DNA of 64,000 nucleotides, from assembly GCA_017528205.1 (NCBI GenBank), contig JAFXPE010000031.1:1-64000 (forward strand), in the 5' to 3' direction. Position numbers and translations under genes: made by a program. The notes under the pieces are model-generated. The model was not told the DNA's origin and made no database searches. It was given only the letters and a program-made list of their open reading frames with translations. This stretch comes from Alphaproteobacteria bacterium. GTDB taxonomy: Bacteria > Pseudomonadota > Alphaproteobacteria > RF32 > CAG-239. How positions within the stretch are numbered: the stretch's first letter is position 1; each line of letters begins with the position of its first letter. Shown here piece after piece: positions 54,462-63,302 of the stretch.

Positions 54462-55880
54462 TTAAGCCGCAGATTTTTTGCTTGTCTTTTTGGCTTTAGC
54501 CGGCTCTTTGGCTTTGGCATCGGTTGATTTCTTTGCCTTAGAAGCCTTAGGGGCCTCGGAATTTTCGTTAAAGTTATACAACTCCGCTACCGAAACTTCG
54601 TTTGTGGCAACCTTGGCTTGAGACAAAATGTAATCAATTATTTTTTCTTCATAAGCCGGTGCCTTTAAGGCTTCAACTGCCTCTTTGTTGCGAGCATAAT
54701 ATTCAAACACGGCCTTTTCTTGTCCCGGATATCTTCTGGCTTCGTTCATAATCGCCTTATTGATATCATCGGCCGACAAGGTTACCTTTGCCGAATTACC
54801 GACTTCGGAGAGCAATAAGCCCAATTTAACGCGGCGCAAAGCAATATCTTTGTATTCGGCCAAAATATCTTTTTCATCGCGTTTTTTATCTTCTTCGTCC
54901 AAGCGATTGTTGGCTTTGGCGTTTTGATATTGTTTTTCAATGGCCTCATATTCGGCATCAACCAGCTTTTGCGGAATGTCGAACTTATATTCCTTATCCA
55001 AGGCATCGAGCAAGTCACGCTTTAACTTAATGCGTGCGGTTGCTTCATAATCGCCGGAGATGCGAGCTTCAATTTGAGATTTCAAATCGGCAAGGTCTTT
55101 AGCGCCCACGCTCTTGGCAAACTCGTCATTGATTTCGGTCGGAACATATTCACGCAATTCCTTAATGGTGGTAACGAAAAGCGCTTCTTTTCCGGCCAAA
55201 TCTTTGGCGTGATAGTTTTCCGGAAACGAAGTTTTAACTTCAACCGTTTCGCCGGCCTTATGACCGATGAGTTGGTCTTCATAGCCCGGAATAAATGAGT
55301 TGGAGCCGAGTTCCAAAGGATAATCGTTGCCTTTGCCGCCGTTAAATTCAACGCCGTCGATGGAGCCGACAAAATCAATTACGGCAACGTCGCCTTTTTT
55401 AGCGGCGCGGCTTTTTTCAACTTTTGCGGTGTTGCGGCGAGCCTCAGACATATATTTGAGAGCTTTTTCGATTTCTTCAGCCGGAACTTTGGCAATATAT
55501 TTGGTGAGCGAAATTTTAGAGAAATCGCCTAATTTAATTTCCGGTAAAACTTCAACTTCCATTGTAAATTCAATATCTTTGCCGTCTTCAAATTTTTCAA
55601 TTTTGATATCCGGTGTCATGGCCGGACGCAACTTATTGGCGGCAATTACTTCGTTGGCGGCGTTGCGGATTGTGTCGTCAAGCACTTCGCCCAAAACCGA
55701 CGGACGATATTTTTGCTCAATCATCGCCTTCGGAGCTTTGCCGGCTCTAAATCCCGGAAGTTTGATATCTTTGGTGATTTTGGTTAATTTGCTGTCGACG
55801 GCGGCAGAAAATTCCGCAGCCTCAACGGTAATGTTATATTTTTTGGTTAAACCCTTAGACTTTTCTTCTTTTACCTTCAT
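54462..55880 (-). CDS. tig: Trigger factor
   Basis: A 472-residue ribosome-associated chaperone: N-terminal ribosome-binding domain (with LPGFRAGKAPKAMIEQKY), an FKBP-type PPIase domain (about 160-245, GDVAVIDFVGSIDGVEFNGG) and a long helical C-terminal domain. It docks at the exit tunnel and shields nascent chains. A Lys/Ala-rich tail (KSTDAKAKEPAKAKKTSKK) extends beyond the usual end. The ClpXP genes that often follow tig are not present. Confidence 0.95.
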   Translation of the reverse strand: MKVKEEKSKGLTKKYNITVEAAEFSAAVDSKLTKITKDIKLPGFRAGKAPKAMIEQKYRPSVLGEVLDDTIRNAANEVIAANKLRPAMTPDIKIEKFEDGKDIEFTMEVEVLPEIKLGDFSKISLTKYIAKVPAEEIEKALKYMSEARRNTAKVEKSRAAKKGDVAVIDFVGSIDGVEFNGGKGNDYPLELGSNSFIPGYEDQLIGHKAGETVEVKTSFPENYHAKDLAGKEALFVTTIKELREYVPTEINDEFAKSVGAKDLADLKSQIEARISGDYEATARIKLKRDLLDALDKEYKFDIPQKLVDAEYEAIEKQYQNAKANNRLDEEDKKRDEKDILAEYKDIALRRVKLGLLLSEVGNSAKVTLSADDINKAIMNEARRYPGQEKAVFEYYARNKEAVEALKAPAYEEKIIDYILSQAKVATNEVSVAELYNFNENSEAPKASKAKKSTDAKAKEPAKAKKTSKKSAA

Positions 55881-55911
55881 TTTTTTTCTCTAAAATTGGT
55901 GTTAAAACTAA

Positions 55912-55996
55912 TGGTGCGGATAAAGAGACTTGAACTCTTACGCCTTGCGGCACCAGATCCTAAGTCTGGCGTGTCTGCCAATTCCACCATATCCGC
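55912..55996 (-). tRNA. tRNA-Leu (anticodon TAG)
   Basis: Read on the minus strand: acceptor GCGGATA pairs with TATCCGC; D-arm and long variable arm as in leucine tRNA; anticodon loop CTTAGGA gives TAG; T-arm GAGTTCAAGTCTC; the CCA end is encoded. It lies 32 bp upstream of the tig start on the same strand, so the two may be co-transcribed from a shared promoter. Confidence 0.93.
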
Positions 55997-56019
55997 ACGA
56001 GCCATTGACTTCAGGCGGA

Positions 56020-56048
56020 AGTAAAGCACATTTATTCGCATAAATCAA
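56020..56048 (-). promoter_or_regulatory. Promoter of tRNA-Leu
   Basis: Read on the minus strand: TTGATT (56048-56043), a 17-bp spacer and TTTACT (56025-56020), 24 bp before the tRNA 5' end. Confidence 0.55.
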
Positions 56049-56080
56049 GAGAAAAAACGTTCATCTACACATAAAATATG

Positions 56081-56108
56081 TTGCAAATTTTTGATTTTCG
56101 GATATAAC
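56081..56108 (+). promoter_or_regulatory. prfC promoter
   Basis: TTGCAA (56081-56086), a 16-bp spacer and TATAAC (56103-56108), 33 bp before the prfC start, diverging from the tRNA promoter. Confidence 0.55.
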
Positions 56109-56140
56109 GGGGATAATTTTTGTAATGAACAGAGGAAGAT

Positions 56141-57727
56141 ATGTCAGATAAAGTTAATCCGCGCAAGACTTTTGCGATTATTTCACACCCGGATGCCGGT
56201 AAAACCACCTTAACCGAAAAGCTGTTGCTGTTCGGCGGCGCTATTCAACAGGCCGGTGCGGTTAAAGCACGGGGCGAAAATCGCAAGGCGCGTTCCGACT
56301 GGATGAAGGTGGAGCAGGAGCGCGGAATTTCCGTGGCTTCTTCGGTGATGAATTTTGAGTATAACGATATTACGTTTAACTTACTCGATACTCCGGGACA
56401 CGAAGACTTTTCGGAAGATACTTATCGGGTGCTGACGGCAGTTGATTCGGCGGTAATGGTGCTTGATTCTGCCAAAGGTATCGAAACTCAAACCAAAAAA
56501 TTGTTTGAAGTCTGCCGTTTGCGCAACATTCCGATTATGACCTTTATCAACAAATTGGACCGCGAAGGTTTGGACCCGTTTGAGCTGTTGGACGATATCG
56601 AAAATACGCTGGCTTTGGAAGTTACGCCGGCCAGTTGGCCGATTGGCAGCGGCAAGGATTTCCTCGGTTGCTATGATTTGATTAACGATCGTTTGATTTT
56701 GATGAACAAAACCGGCGATAAATCGCAGATTAACGACACCATTGAAACCTGCAACGGCTTAGATGACGAAAAATTGGATAAGCTGTTGCCGGCACACGCG
56801 GTTGCCAAGTTGCGCGAAGATGTGGAAATGGTGCGCGAATTATGTCCGGCATTTGATGAGCAAGCGTATTTATCCGGTTCGCTGACACCGGTATTTTTCG
56901 GCAGCGCCGTCAATAACTTCGGTGTTAGAGAAATTTTGCAGGGACTTTGTGAATTTGCGCCGACACCGCGGCCGCAACCGAGCGCCGAGCGCGTGGTTAA
57001 TGCCGATGAGCCGAAAGTGACCGGATTTATTTTCAAAATTCAGGCCAATATGGACCCGAAACACCGCGACCGTATTGCTTTTATGCGGATATGTTCCGGG
57101 CATTTCAAACGCGGTATGAATTTGTTGCAAATCAGAACCGGTAAAGAGGTTAAAATTGCCACACCGGTGATGTTTTTGGCGCAGGAACGCGAGCTGACCG
57201 AAGACGCATACGCCGGAGATATTATCGGCATACCTAACCACGGACAGCTCAGAATCGGTGATACCTTAACCGAGGGAGAAAAAATTCATTATACCGGAAT
57301 TCCGAGTTTTGCACCGGAACTTTTGCAATCGGTACACGCCAAAGATCCGCTGAAATCCAAGCATTTGGCCAACGCATTGCAACAAATTGCCGAGGAGGGC
57401 GGAGCCAGCATTTTTAAGCCGATATCGGGTGCGGAATATATCGTGGGCGTGGTCGGAGTTTTGCAATTTGAGGTAATTGCCGACAGATTGCGCACCGAGT
57501 TTAATATCGACGCCGTTTTTGAGCCGACGCAATATTTTACGGCACGCTGGGTAAGCTCGGAAAACAAAGATACGCTGGAAAAATTTTATCGTGCCAATCC
57601 CTTTAATATTGCCGAAGATTATGACGGCGCAAAGGTGTTTTTGGCGCGCAATGCTTGGCACTTGGGCAAAATAAAAGAAGACTTTCCGGAAATCGAGTTG
57701 CATAAAACCCGAGAACAAACTTTTTAG
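56141..57727 (+). CDS. prfC: Peptide chain release factor 3
   Basis: A 528-residue translational GTPase that recycles RF1/RF2 from the ribosome. G-domain motifs: SHPDAGKTTL, DTPGHEDFS, NKLDREG; the switch region GISVASSVMNFEY is RF3-specific rather than EF-G-like. Domains 2 and 3 follow (GFIFKIQANMDPKHRDRIAF, TAR[WY]VS). Length is normal. A GAGGAAG site precedes the ATG. Confidence 0.96.
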   Translation: MSDKVNPRKTFAIISHPDAGKTTLTEKLLLFGGAIQQAGAVKARGENRKARSDWMKVEQERGISVASSVMNFEYNDITFNLLDTPGHEDFSEDTYRVLTAVDSAVMVLDSAKGIETQTKKLFEVCRLRNIPIMTFINKLDREGLDPFELLDDIENTLALEVTPASWPIGSGKDFLGCYDLINDRLILMNKTGDKSQINDTIETCNGLDDEKLDKLLPAHAVAKLREDVEMVRELCPAFDEQAYLSGSLTPVFFGSAVNNFGVREILQGLCEFAPTPRPQPSAERVVNADEPKVTGFIFKIQANMDPKHRDRIAFMRICSGHFKRGMNLLQIRTGKEVKIATPVMFLAQERELTEDAYAGDIIGIPNHGQLRIGDTLTEGEKIHYTGIPSFAPELLQSVHAKDPLKSKHLANALQQIAEEGGASIFKPISGAEYIVGVVGVLQFEVIADRLRTEFNIDAVFEPTQYFTARWVSSENKDTLEKFYRANPFNIAEDYDGAKVFLARNAWHLGKIKEDFPEIELHKTREQTF

Positions 57728-57809
57728 GCACATAAAGCGCAAAATAAATTGCATTTTCAAAAAACAGGCTTATAGTATGTGTATTGTTAATAAATTATGA
57801 GGTGTGCCG

Positions 57810-58847
57810 ATGAGGTTTGTTTTGTCGCAAATTAAAGCAATTTCAACCGTTTTATTGTTGGGATTGTTTGTCCTTTATCTCTATTTTTCGTTTATTTTTG
57901 AAGCATCTTCGCCGACTTTGGCTAATACACTCGCCAATATTACGTTGCTGTTTTTTGTGTTGATGATGCTTTTGTGCGGTTTGTGTGCCGTTATTTTTGA
58001 AAAATTGCCGACTAAGCCGGAAATCGTGACGGCAGTCAAAAATAAAAAAGCAGAGGCCAAAGAGGGCGAACAAAAAGAGGGAGAACAATCTGAAGCGGCG
58101 GAACAAACGCAGACCGCGTTGCCGGAAAATTTGCTTTCTTTGTTGGAACAATCGGTTGCTTCGTTATCTTCGGGAAAAGAAGCCTTAAATTCCGTGGTTT
58201 CAGAAAACAAAGAAGTGTTGTCTTCGGTGGTGTCGGAAAACAAAAATTCGCTTTCCGCCGCGTTGGAAGATTTAATGTCTAAGTTGACCTCGCTTTCTTC
58301 TAAAAATGCCGCACCGTTGAATTTGGCGCTGGAAAATATCAATACTCGACTTGATGATTTGGAAAATAAGATTATTTCAAATCGCTTGAACGAACCGCTT
58401 TATACGGCTGAAAACACCGCAAATAACACATTTTCAGTGTACAGCGAGCCGGAAACGGCAGCTTATAACGAGCAGAACAATACCTCATACAGTGAGCCGG
58501 AGCAAACATTTGTATCTTCCGAAGCTCCGCTTTATGATGCCGGTGCAACGGAAAATACCGTGGCTTATAATGAACCGGAGGCCGAGAACTCATTCAGCGA
58601 GCCGGAAGCGGTAGCCCCGTCTTCCGAGGAGCCGCTTGATGATACCGGCGTGTCTGATGACAACGGCGATGCGTTCAAATACAATAAGGGTCTCAGCGGG
58701 TTTGAAAATGAGTTATCCGAGTTGGCCGATTTGGATATCATGAGTGATGCCAATGTTGCAACCGATGCGGATAAGAACGATGATTTTGAAGATATAGATA
58801 TTAACAGAATATTGCAAGATACTGAAAATACAAAAGAAAATAAGTAA
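57810..58847 (+). CDS. Membrane protein with coiled-coil and acidic repeats, unknown
   Basis: A 345-residue protein: two hydrophobic segments near the N-terminus (about 11-31 and 40-62), then a Glu/Gln-rich stretch, two copies of SVVSENK (about 127-147) within a helical region, and a long acidic tail with repeated Y-S/N-E-P-E phrases (YSEPETAAYNEQ, YSEPEQTF, YNEPEAENSFSEPEA). The start at 57810 has GAGG 7 bp upstream; a GTG six bases earlier is possible. It is 12 bp before hydG on the same strand, probably co-transcribed. Function unknown. Confidence 0.6.
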   Translation: MRFVLSQIKAISTVLLLGLFVLYLYFSFIFEASSPTLANTLANITLLFFVLMMLLCGLCAVIFEKLPTKPEIVTAVKNKKAEAKEGEQKEGEQSEAAEQTQTALPENLLSLLEQSVASLSSGKEALNSVVSENKEVLSSVVSENKNSLSAALEDLMSKLTSLSSKNAAPLNLALENINTRLDDLENKIISNRLNEPLYTAENTANNTFSVYSEPETAAYNEQNNTSYSEPEQTFVSSEAPLYDAGATENTVAYNEPEAENSFSEPEAVAPSSEEPLDDTGVSDDNGDAFKYNKGLSGFENELSELADLDIMSDANVATDADKNDDFEDIDINRILQDTENTKENK

Positions 58848-58859
58848 GGAAGGAAATAA

Positions 58860-60290
58860 ATGGAACAGATAATGTATAATCCTAAATCTCTCAACGCCGA
58901 TGAATTTATCAGCAATGACGAGATTTTGGAGAGTTTGAAGTATGCCGATGAAAATAAAAACAATCGTGAAGTTATTGAACAAATTTTGCAAAAAGCTCGT
59001 TTGGAAAAAGGGCTGACACACCGCGAAGCGTCGGTGCTTTTGGCCTGCGACATTCCGGAAATCAATGAGCAGATTTTTGCCTTGGCCAAGCAAATCAAAC
59101 TCAATTATTACGGCAACCGCATGGTGTTGTTTGCGCCTCTTTATCTTTCCAACTATTGTGTGAACAGTTGCGTTTATTGCCCGTATCATGTGAAAAATAA
59201 GCACATTTTCCGCAAAAAAATGACACAGGACGAAATCAGAGAAGAAGTTATCGCTCTGCAAGATATGGGGCATAAGCGTTTGGCCATCGAACTCGGCGAA
59301 GATCCGGTAAACAACCCGATTGAATATGTGTTGGAAAGCTTGAAGACGATATATTCGATAAAGCATAAAAATGGGGCAATTCGCCGCGTTAACGTTAATA
59401 TTGCCGCGACCACGGTAGAGAATTATACCAAGCTGAAAGATGCCGGTATCGGTACTTATATTCTGTTTCAGGAAACTTATAACCGCAAGTCGTACGAAAC
59501 TTTGCATCCGGCCGGACCAAAGCATAACTATGCTTGGCACACCGAGGCTATGGACCGCGCCATGCAGGGCGGGATTGATGATGTGGGAATCGGTGTGCTG
59601 TTCGGGCTTTCGACTTATCGTTATGAATTTGCCGGTTTGTTGATGCACGCCGAGCATTTGGAGGCTGTGCACGGTGTAGGGCCGCATACCATCAGCGTGC
59701 CGCGCTTGCGTCCGGCCGACGATATCAACACCGATGATTTCAAAGATTGCATCAATGACGATATCTTTTCTAAAATTGTGGCTTGTTTGCGTATTGCCGT
59801 GCCGTATACCGGAATGATTATTTCTACCCGCGAAAGCAAAAAAACGCGCGAGCGGGTGTTGCAACTCGGTATATCACAGCTTTCCGGCGGTTCTAAGACT
59901 TCGGTCGGCGGGTACAGCCATCCGGAAAAAGAAGAGCCGAATTCGGCACAGTTTGACGTTATTGACAACCGCACTTTGGACGAGGTTATTCATTGGCTGT
60001 TGGAAATGGGGTATATTCCGAGTTTTTGCACCGCGTGTTATCGGGCGGGCAGAACCGGCGACAGATTTATGGAATTGTGCAAAAACAAGCAAATCCATAA
60101 TTGCTGTCACCCGAATGCGTTGCTGACTTTGCAGGAATATCTGACGGATTACGCATCTCCGGAAACCAAGAAACTCGGCGAAGAATTGATTGCGCGTGAA
60201 GTGGCAACCTTGTCGCCTAATGCACAGGCTACCACCAATAAATGGCTGGAGATGATTCGTAACGGCACAGGGCGTGATTTTAGATTTTAA
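58860..60290 (+). CDS. hydG: HydG-type radical SAM tyrosine lyase ([FeFe]-hydrogenase maturation)
   Basis: A 476-residue enzyme that cleaves tyrosine and turns the fragment into the CO and cyanide ligands of the H-cluster, delivered as an Fe(CO)2(CN) unit to apo-hydrogenase. The SAM-cluster motif CX3CX2C is C100-x3-C104-x2-C107 (NSCVYCPY), and the C-terminal auxiliary cluster motif CX2CX22C is C390-C393-C416, which separates HydG from ThiH. The length of about 470 is that of HydG. AAGGAAGG precedes the ATG. Neither hydE, hydF nor hydA is in the window. Confidence 0.9.
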   Translation: MEQIMYNPKSLNADEFISNDEILESLKYADENKNNREVIEQILQKARLEKGLTHREASVLLACDIPEINEQIFALAKQIKLNYYGNRMVLFAPLYLSNYCVNSCVYCPYHVKNKHIFRKKMTQDEIREEVIALQDMGHKRLAIELGEDPVNNPIEYVLESLKTIYSIKHKNGAIRRVNVNIAATTVENYTKLKDAGIGTYILFQETYNRKSYETLHPAGPKHNYAWHTEAMDRAMQGGIDDVGIGVLFGLSTYRYEFAGLLMHAEHLEAVHGVGPHTISVPRLRPADDINTDDFKDCINDDIFSKIVACLRIAVPYTGMIISTRESKKTRERVLQLGISQLSGGSKTSVGGYSHPEKEEPNSAQFDVIDNRTLDEVIHWLLEMGYIPSFCTACYRAGRTGDRFMELCKNKQIHNCCHPNALLTLQEYLTDYASPETKKLGEELIAREVATLSPNAQATTNKWLEMIRNGTGRDFRF

Positions 60291-60305
60291 GTGTTGGGAT
60301 TGGCA

Positions 60306-61259
60306 ATGAAATATTTGATTACCGGCGGGGCCGGATTTATCGGTTCTAATTTGGCAGACAGTTTGCTTAATGACGGGCATGAAATTGTGGTAATAGATAA
60401 TTTCAACGACTATTACGACATTGAAATCAAAGAAACCAATGTTGCCGCTCACATGAATAATCAGCATTATAAAATTTATCACGCCGATATTGAAGATATG
60501 GAGGCATTGCAAAAGATTTTCGCCGAAAATAAGTTTGATGCCGTGGTGCATCTGGCTGCCAGAGCCGGTGTGCGTCCGTCTTTGGAACGTCCGCTCGATT
60601 ATGTTAACAGCAATATTTTTGGCACGGTCAATATTTTGGAATGTATGAAAAATAATGCCTGCAAAAAGCTGGTGATAGCTTCGTCGTCTTCGGTATACGG
60701 CAATTGTAAGGCCGAAAAGTTTTCGGAAGATTTGAAAGTAACCGAGCCGATTTCGCCGTATGCGGCAACCAAATCGGCGTGCGAACAGCTTTGCTATACC
60801 TGGCATCATTTGTATGGCATAAATGTTGTGGCTTTGCGCTTTTTTACGGTGTACGGGCCGCGACAGAGACCAGATTTGGCCATCAGTAAATTCTGCCGTT
60901 TGATAGACGAGGGCAAACCGATACAAATGTACGGTGACGGAACCACCAAACGGGATTATACCTTTATTGAGGATATTGTCGCCGGAATTAAGGCTTCGAT
61001 TGCTTACGATAAAACCGGTTTTGAAATTATCAATTTGGGCGGCGGCGAGCCGATAACTCTGAAACGTATGATTGCCACCATAGAAGAGTCAATGGGTAAA
61101 AAAGCAGAAATCGAGCATTTGCCGATGCAACCCGGCGATGTGGAGAAAACCGTGTGTGATTACACCAAGGCACAAAAGTTGTTGAATTATAAGCCGAATA
61201 CATCTTTTGCCGAGGGAATTGCCAAGTATGTGGCGTGGAAAAGAAAAGCCCAAAAATAA
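60306..61259 (+). CDS. NAD-dependent nucleotide-sugar epimerase (UDP-glucuronate 4-epimerase-like)
   Basis: A 317-residue extended SDR. Rossmann motif GGAGFIGSN, VHLAARAGVR, the catalytic Y-x3-K in YAATKSACE and the SSSSVYG strand; the sequence FFTVYGPRQRPD is typical of UDP-GlcA/UDP-GalA epimerases. It would make a uronic acid donor for a surface polysaccharide. The ATG at 60306 is chosen for the start of the Rossmann strand; a GTG five codons earlier is possible. It follows hydG by 15 bp and may share its transcript. Confidence 0.85.
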   Translation: MKYLITGGAGFIGSNLADSLLNDGHEIVVIDNFNDYYDIEIKETNVAAHMNNQHYKIYHADIEDMEALQKIFAENKFDAVVHLAARAGVRPSLERPLDYVNSNIFGTVNILECMKNNACKKLVIASSSSVYGNCKAEKFSEDLKVTEPISPYAATKSACEQLCYTWHHLYGINVVALRFFTVYGPRQRPDLAISKFCRLIDEGKPIQMYGDGTTKRDYTFIEDIVAGIKASIAYDKTGFEIINLGGGEPITLKRMIATIEESMGKKAEIEHLPMQPGDVEKTVCDYTKAQKLLNYKPNTSFAEGIAKYVAWKRKAQK

Positions 61260-61262
61260 AAA

Positions 61263-61296
61263 ATCTCCTCAGACGGTATTGTGCCGTTGAGGAGAT
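61263..61296. terminator. Bidirectional terminator
   Basis: ATCTCCTCA (61263-61271) pairs with TGAGGAGAT (61288-61296), with an inner ACGG/CCGT stem, between two convergent genes. The minus-strand side has a T-run. Confidence 0.8.
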
Positions 61297-61305
61297 AAAT
61301 AAAAT

Positions 61306-62076
61306 TTAGAATTCTGAATTCCAGCGGTGATTGTGATACCACTTTTGCGCGGCGGAGAGGTATTGATGGCACTTTTCGAGCGAGAGATGAGTATTTTCAT
61401 CTTCCAGCCCTTTCTGGGCATCAATGTACACATTCCCCAGCGTGGCCGAATTTTTGACCGCAGCGGCAATCTTATCCAACTCGGCGGCTACGTTTTCCGG
61501 CTTGATGCCTCCGGCGTAACCTTGCAGAATGTCGGCAAAGGCCGGAGCCGGTCTGGAATCGGGGATAACACCTGTGCCGAAAGAGGAATCATACAGGCAG
61601 TCAAAGTGCAATCCTTCCAAGTAGAGCTGGCGAATGATACGCTCGTTGCTCTGGTTGTAGGAAAGGATAAACTTGCGCTTGATGAGGTGCTGCAATTCAA
61701 TGAGAGTGTCATCGCAATCTTCTCTGACGTCATCGCGCCCAATTTTGAAGTTGAGCTGGAGACGCTTGAAGAGCGGGAGGTCGTAGACGTCTTTAAGCTC
61801 GAGAAGCTCTTGCAACTCGGGTACGACGATGCCGCGGCACATATTTTCAACCCAAGTGCGGTTGATATGCAAGGCGGCGTTGATAGCAATGTCGTTTTCC
61901 TTGAGGTAAGCCGTTAACTCACGAACCCACTCCAAACGCGGAGAGCCGGCAGGAGACTGTTTTTCAGATACCTGTACGGCAATTTCCCCTAAGGAAAAAG
62001 CCTGCATCAGTTCACACATTTCCCGAATGTCGGTGTGTTCGTTGGTTCCCGAACACGTTACATACACTAAATTCAT
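61306..62076 (-). CDS. TIM-barrel-like protein, possibly phosphoribosylanthranilate isomerase-related
   Basis: A 256-residue protein. The ending GYAGGIKPENVAAELDKI and then GNVYIDAQKGLEDE resemble the phosphate-binding end of TrpF-type (beta/alpha)8 barrels, but the front half (SEKQSPAGSPRLEWV, ALHINRTWVENM) is not typical of TrpF, and no trp gene is near. Codon use differs from its neighbours: it favours C-ending codons such as CTC, ATC, AAC and TAC. The ATG at 62076 is chosen over a longer start that adds a hydrophobic stretch. Family assignment is moderate. Confidence 0.55.
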   Translation of the reverse strand: MNLVYVTCSGTNEHTDIREMCELMQAFSLGEIAVQVSEKQSPAGSPRLEWVRELTAYLKENDIAINAALHINRTWVENMCRGIVVPELQELLELKDVYDLPLFKRLQLNFKIGRDDVREDCDDTLIELQHLIKRKFILSYNQSNERIIRQLYLEGLHFDCLYDSSFGTGVIPDSRPAPAFADILQGYAGGIKPENVAAELDKIAAAVKNSATLGNVYIDAQKGLEDENTHLSLEKCHQYLSAAQKWYHNHRWNSEF

Positions 62077-62245
62077 AGGCAAATAATATTTGGTGAATAA
62101 AATAATCAAGTAAAGTGCTGTCAGGGTATATTTTTTTGTACAAAAAGTCAACCATAAAACGAAAACAACGTTAATTTATTGACAAATCAAAATTAAAAGG
62201 TAAAAATGTGGAGGTAAAAAAGTTACCGACGAAAGGGGAAAAATC

Positions 62246-62815
62246 ATGATGTTAGCGGAAAAAATTTGCGGAGAAAGAATTGTGTTAGAGCGGATAAAGC
62301 CGACTTTTAAGCTGGCAAAGGAGTTGTTCGCTAAAGTAGAAATGTCCGCTGATTCGCTGTTGCCATGGCTTTCGTGGGTGCTTAATACCAAAAGTGCCGA
62401 AGATGAATATGCGTATTTGCTGAATTGGTGCGATAAACATTGGCGCAACGAGCAGGGATGTGCTTATGTAATTCGCCATAAAGAAACGAAGGCGGCGTTG
62501 GGAATAATTGATTTATGCAACTTCAAAAAAGCGGATAAAAGCGCCGAAATCGGGTATTGGCTCAGCATTGACGCTGTGGGTAACGGCTATATGTCGGAGG
62601 CGGTGAAACTGGTGGAAACCGAGGCGTTCGCGTTGGGATTTCATCGGATTGTAATCAGAAACGACACTCGCAATATGCGTTCGGTGAATGTGGCAAAAAA
62701 TTGCGGATATCATTTGGACGGAGTGATGCGCAACGACCATTGGGCAGAGCATGAAAATCGGTATGTTGATACCAATATATGGTCAAAACTGGATAGCGAA
62801 AAAGAAGCTGAGTAA
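62246..62815 (+). CDS. GNAT N-acetyltransferase (RimJ/RimL-like)
   Basis: A 189-residue acetyl-CoA-dependent transferase. The core includes IVLERIKPTF, GIIDLCNFKKADKSAEIGYWLS, a GNGYMSEA acetyl-CoA loop and NVAKNCGYHLDG, the pattern of enzymes acetylating N-terminal residues of ribosomal or other proteins. AAAGGGG precedes the ATG. It is followed by a promoter and a tRNA. Confidence 0.85.
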   Translation: MMLAEKICGERIVLERIKPTFKLAKELFAKVEMSADSLLPWLSWVLNTKSAEDEYAYLLNWCDKHWRNEQGCAYVIRHKETKAALGIIDLCNFKKADKSAEIGYWLSIDAVGNGYMSEAVKLVETEAFALGFHRIVIRNDTRNMRSVNVAKNCGYHLDGVMRNDHWAEHENRYVDTNIWSKLDSEKEAE

Positions 62816-62842
62816 AAATATGCAATAAATACAAAAAAAATC

Positions 62843-62871
62843 TTGACTATCCGCTTGAGTTAGCATAATGT
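62843..62871 (+). promoter_or_regulatory. tRNA promoter
   Basis: TTGACT (62843-62848), a 17-bp spacer and TAATGT (62866-62871) end 12 bp before the tRNA 5' end. Confidence 0.65.
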
Positions 62872-62883
62872 AGGCGGAGCGTC

Positions 62884-62960
62884 GGGCGCTTAGCTCAGTT
62901 GGTTAGAGCCGGCCGCTCATAACGGTCTGGTCGTAGGTTCGAGTCCTACAGCGCCCACCA
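62884..62960 (+). tRNA. tRNA with CAT anticodon (Ile2 or elongator Met)
   Basis: A 77-nt cloverleaf: acceptor GGGCGCT with AGCGCCC, D-stem GCTC/GAGC, anticodon stem GGCCG/CGGTC with loop CTCATAA, T-stem GTAGG/CCTAC, and an encoded CCA. CAT could be elongator Met or, after lysidine modification, Ile for AUA codons; the variable loop TGGTC recalls tRNA-Ile2 of E. coli. Which it is cannot be settled here. Confidence 0.9.
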
Positions 62961-63000
62961 TAAAATAAAAAGCAGGGATAAATCCCTGCTTTTTATTTTA
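62961..63000 (+). terminator. tRNA terminator, 18-bp perfect stem
   Basis: An 18-bp stem (TAAAATAAAAAGCAGGGA with its exact complement) directly after the CCA end. The T-rich right arm makes it an efficient terminator. Confidence 0.85.
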
Positions 63001-63017
63001 TTCGTGAGAGTTATAGT

Positions 63018-63084
63018 CTCGAACCTACGACGGAGTAGGCTGAATAAATAAAAACAACCTCAAAATGTTGTTTTTATTTATTCA
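63018..63084. repeat. Inverted tRNA T-arm copy and an 18-bp palindrome
   Basis: CTCGAACCTACGAC at 63018-63031 is the exact reverse complement of the T-arm of the tRNA at 62930-62943. It is followed by a perfect 18-bp hairpin (arms 63041-63058 and 63067-63084, loop CTCAAAAT). The central part of this hairpin reappears at 63461-63487. Confidence 0.8.
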
Positions 63085-63206
63085 GGCGAAGGTTGCTTGT
63101 GAGCAAGCTAGCGTAAGCGCCGCGAGGCGAACAAATCGCAACCGAGTGACCGAAGCTTAAATTTTCCATAGAAAAAATAAAGAAAGTAAATTTAAGCAAG
63201 AAAAGG
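63085..63206. repeat. 122-bp repeat, copy A
   Basis: Begins GGCGAAGGTTGCTTGTGAG and contains two inverted pairs: GGTTGC (63091-63096) with GCAACC (63138-63143), and GCTTAAATTT (63155-63164) with AAATTTAAGC (63188-63197). It is nearly identical to copy B at 63337. No open frame. It may form a structured RNA or a mobile palindromic element. Confidence 0.75.
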
Positions 63207-63211
63207 CCGAA

Positions 63212-63250
63212 AGCGCCCACCAAACAGAACCTCCCTTCGGGGAGGTTTTT
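63212..63250. repeat. tRNA 3'-end duplicate and terminator hairpin
   Basis: AGCGCCCACCA at 63212-63222 repeats the last 11 bases of the tRNA (62950-62960). Just beyond is AACCTCCC/GGGGAGGTT with a T-run (63228-63250). This looks like a recombined tRNA end of the sort left by site-specific integration. Confidence 0.7.
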
Positions 63251-63302
63251 TGTTTGCTGGTATGCTGTGGCTCGAACCGGAGACCATCGTAGGCCGGAGG
63301 AG

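Noticed and set aside
58713..59864. Minus-strand frame of 383 codons opposite hydG
   Set aside because: It lies wholly inside a gene with clear motifs on the plus strand and its own translation lacks any domain.
61327..61917. Plus-strand frame of 196 codons opposite the TIM-barrel-like gene
   Set aside because: It reads somewhat like a protein because of unusual codon use on the other strand, but has no ribosome-binding site; the minus-strand reading has the TrpF-like loop and a sensible start.
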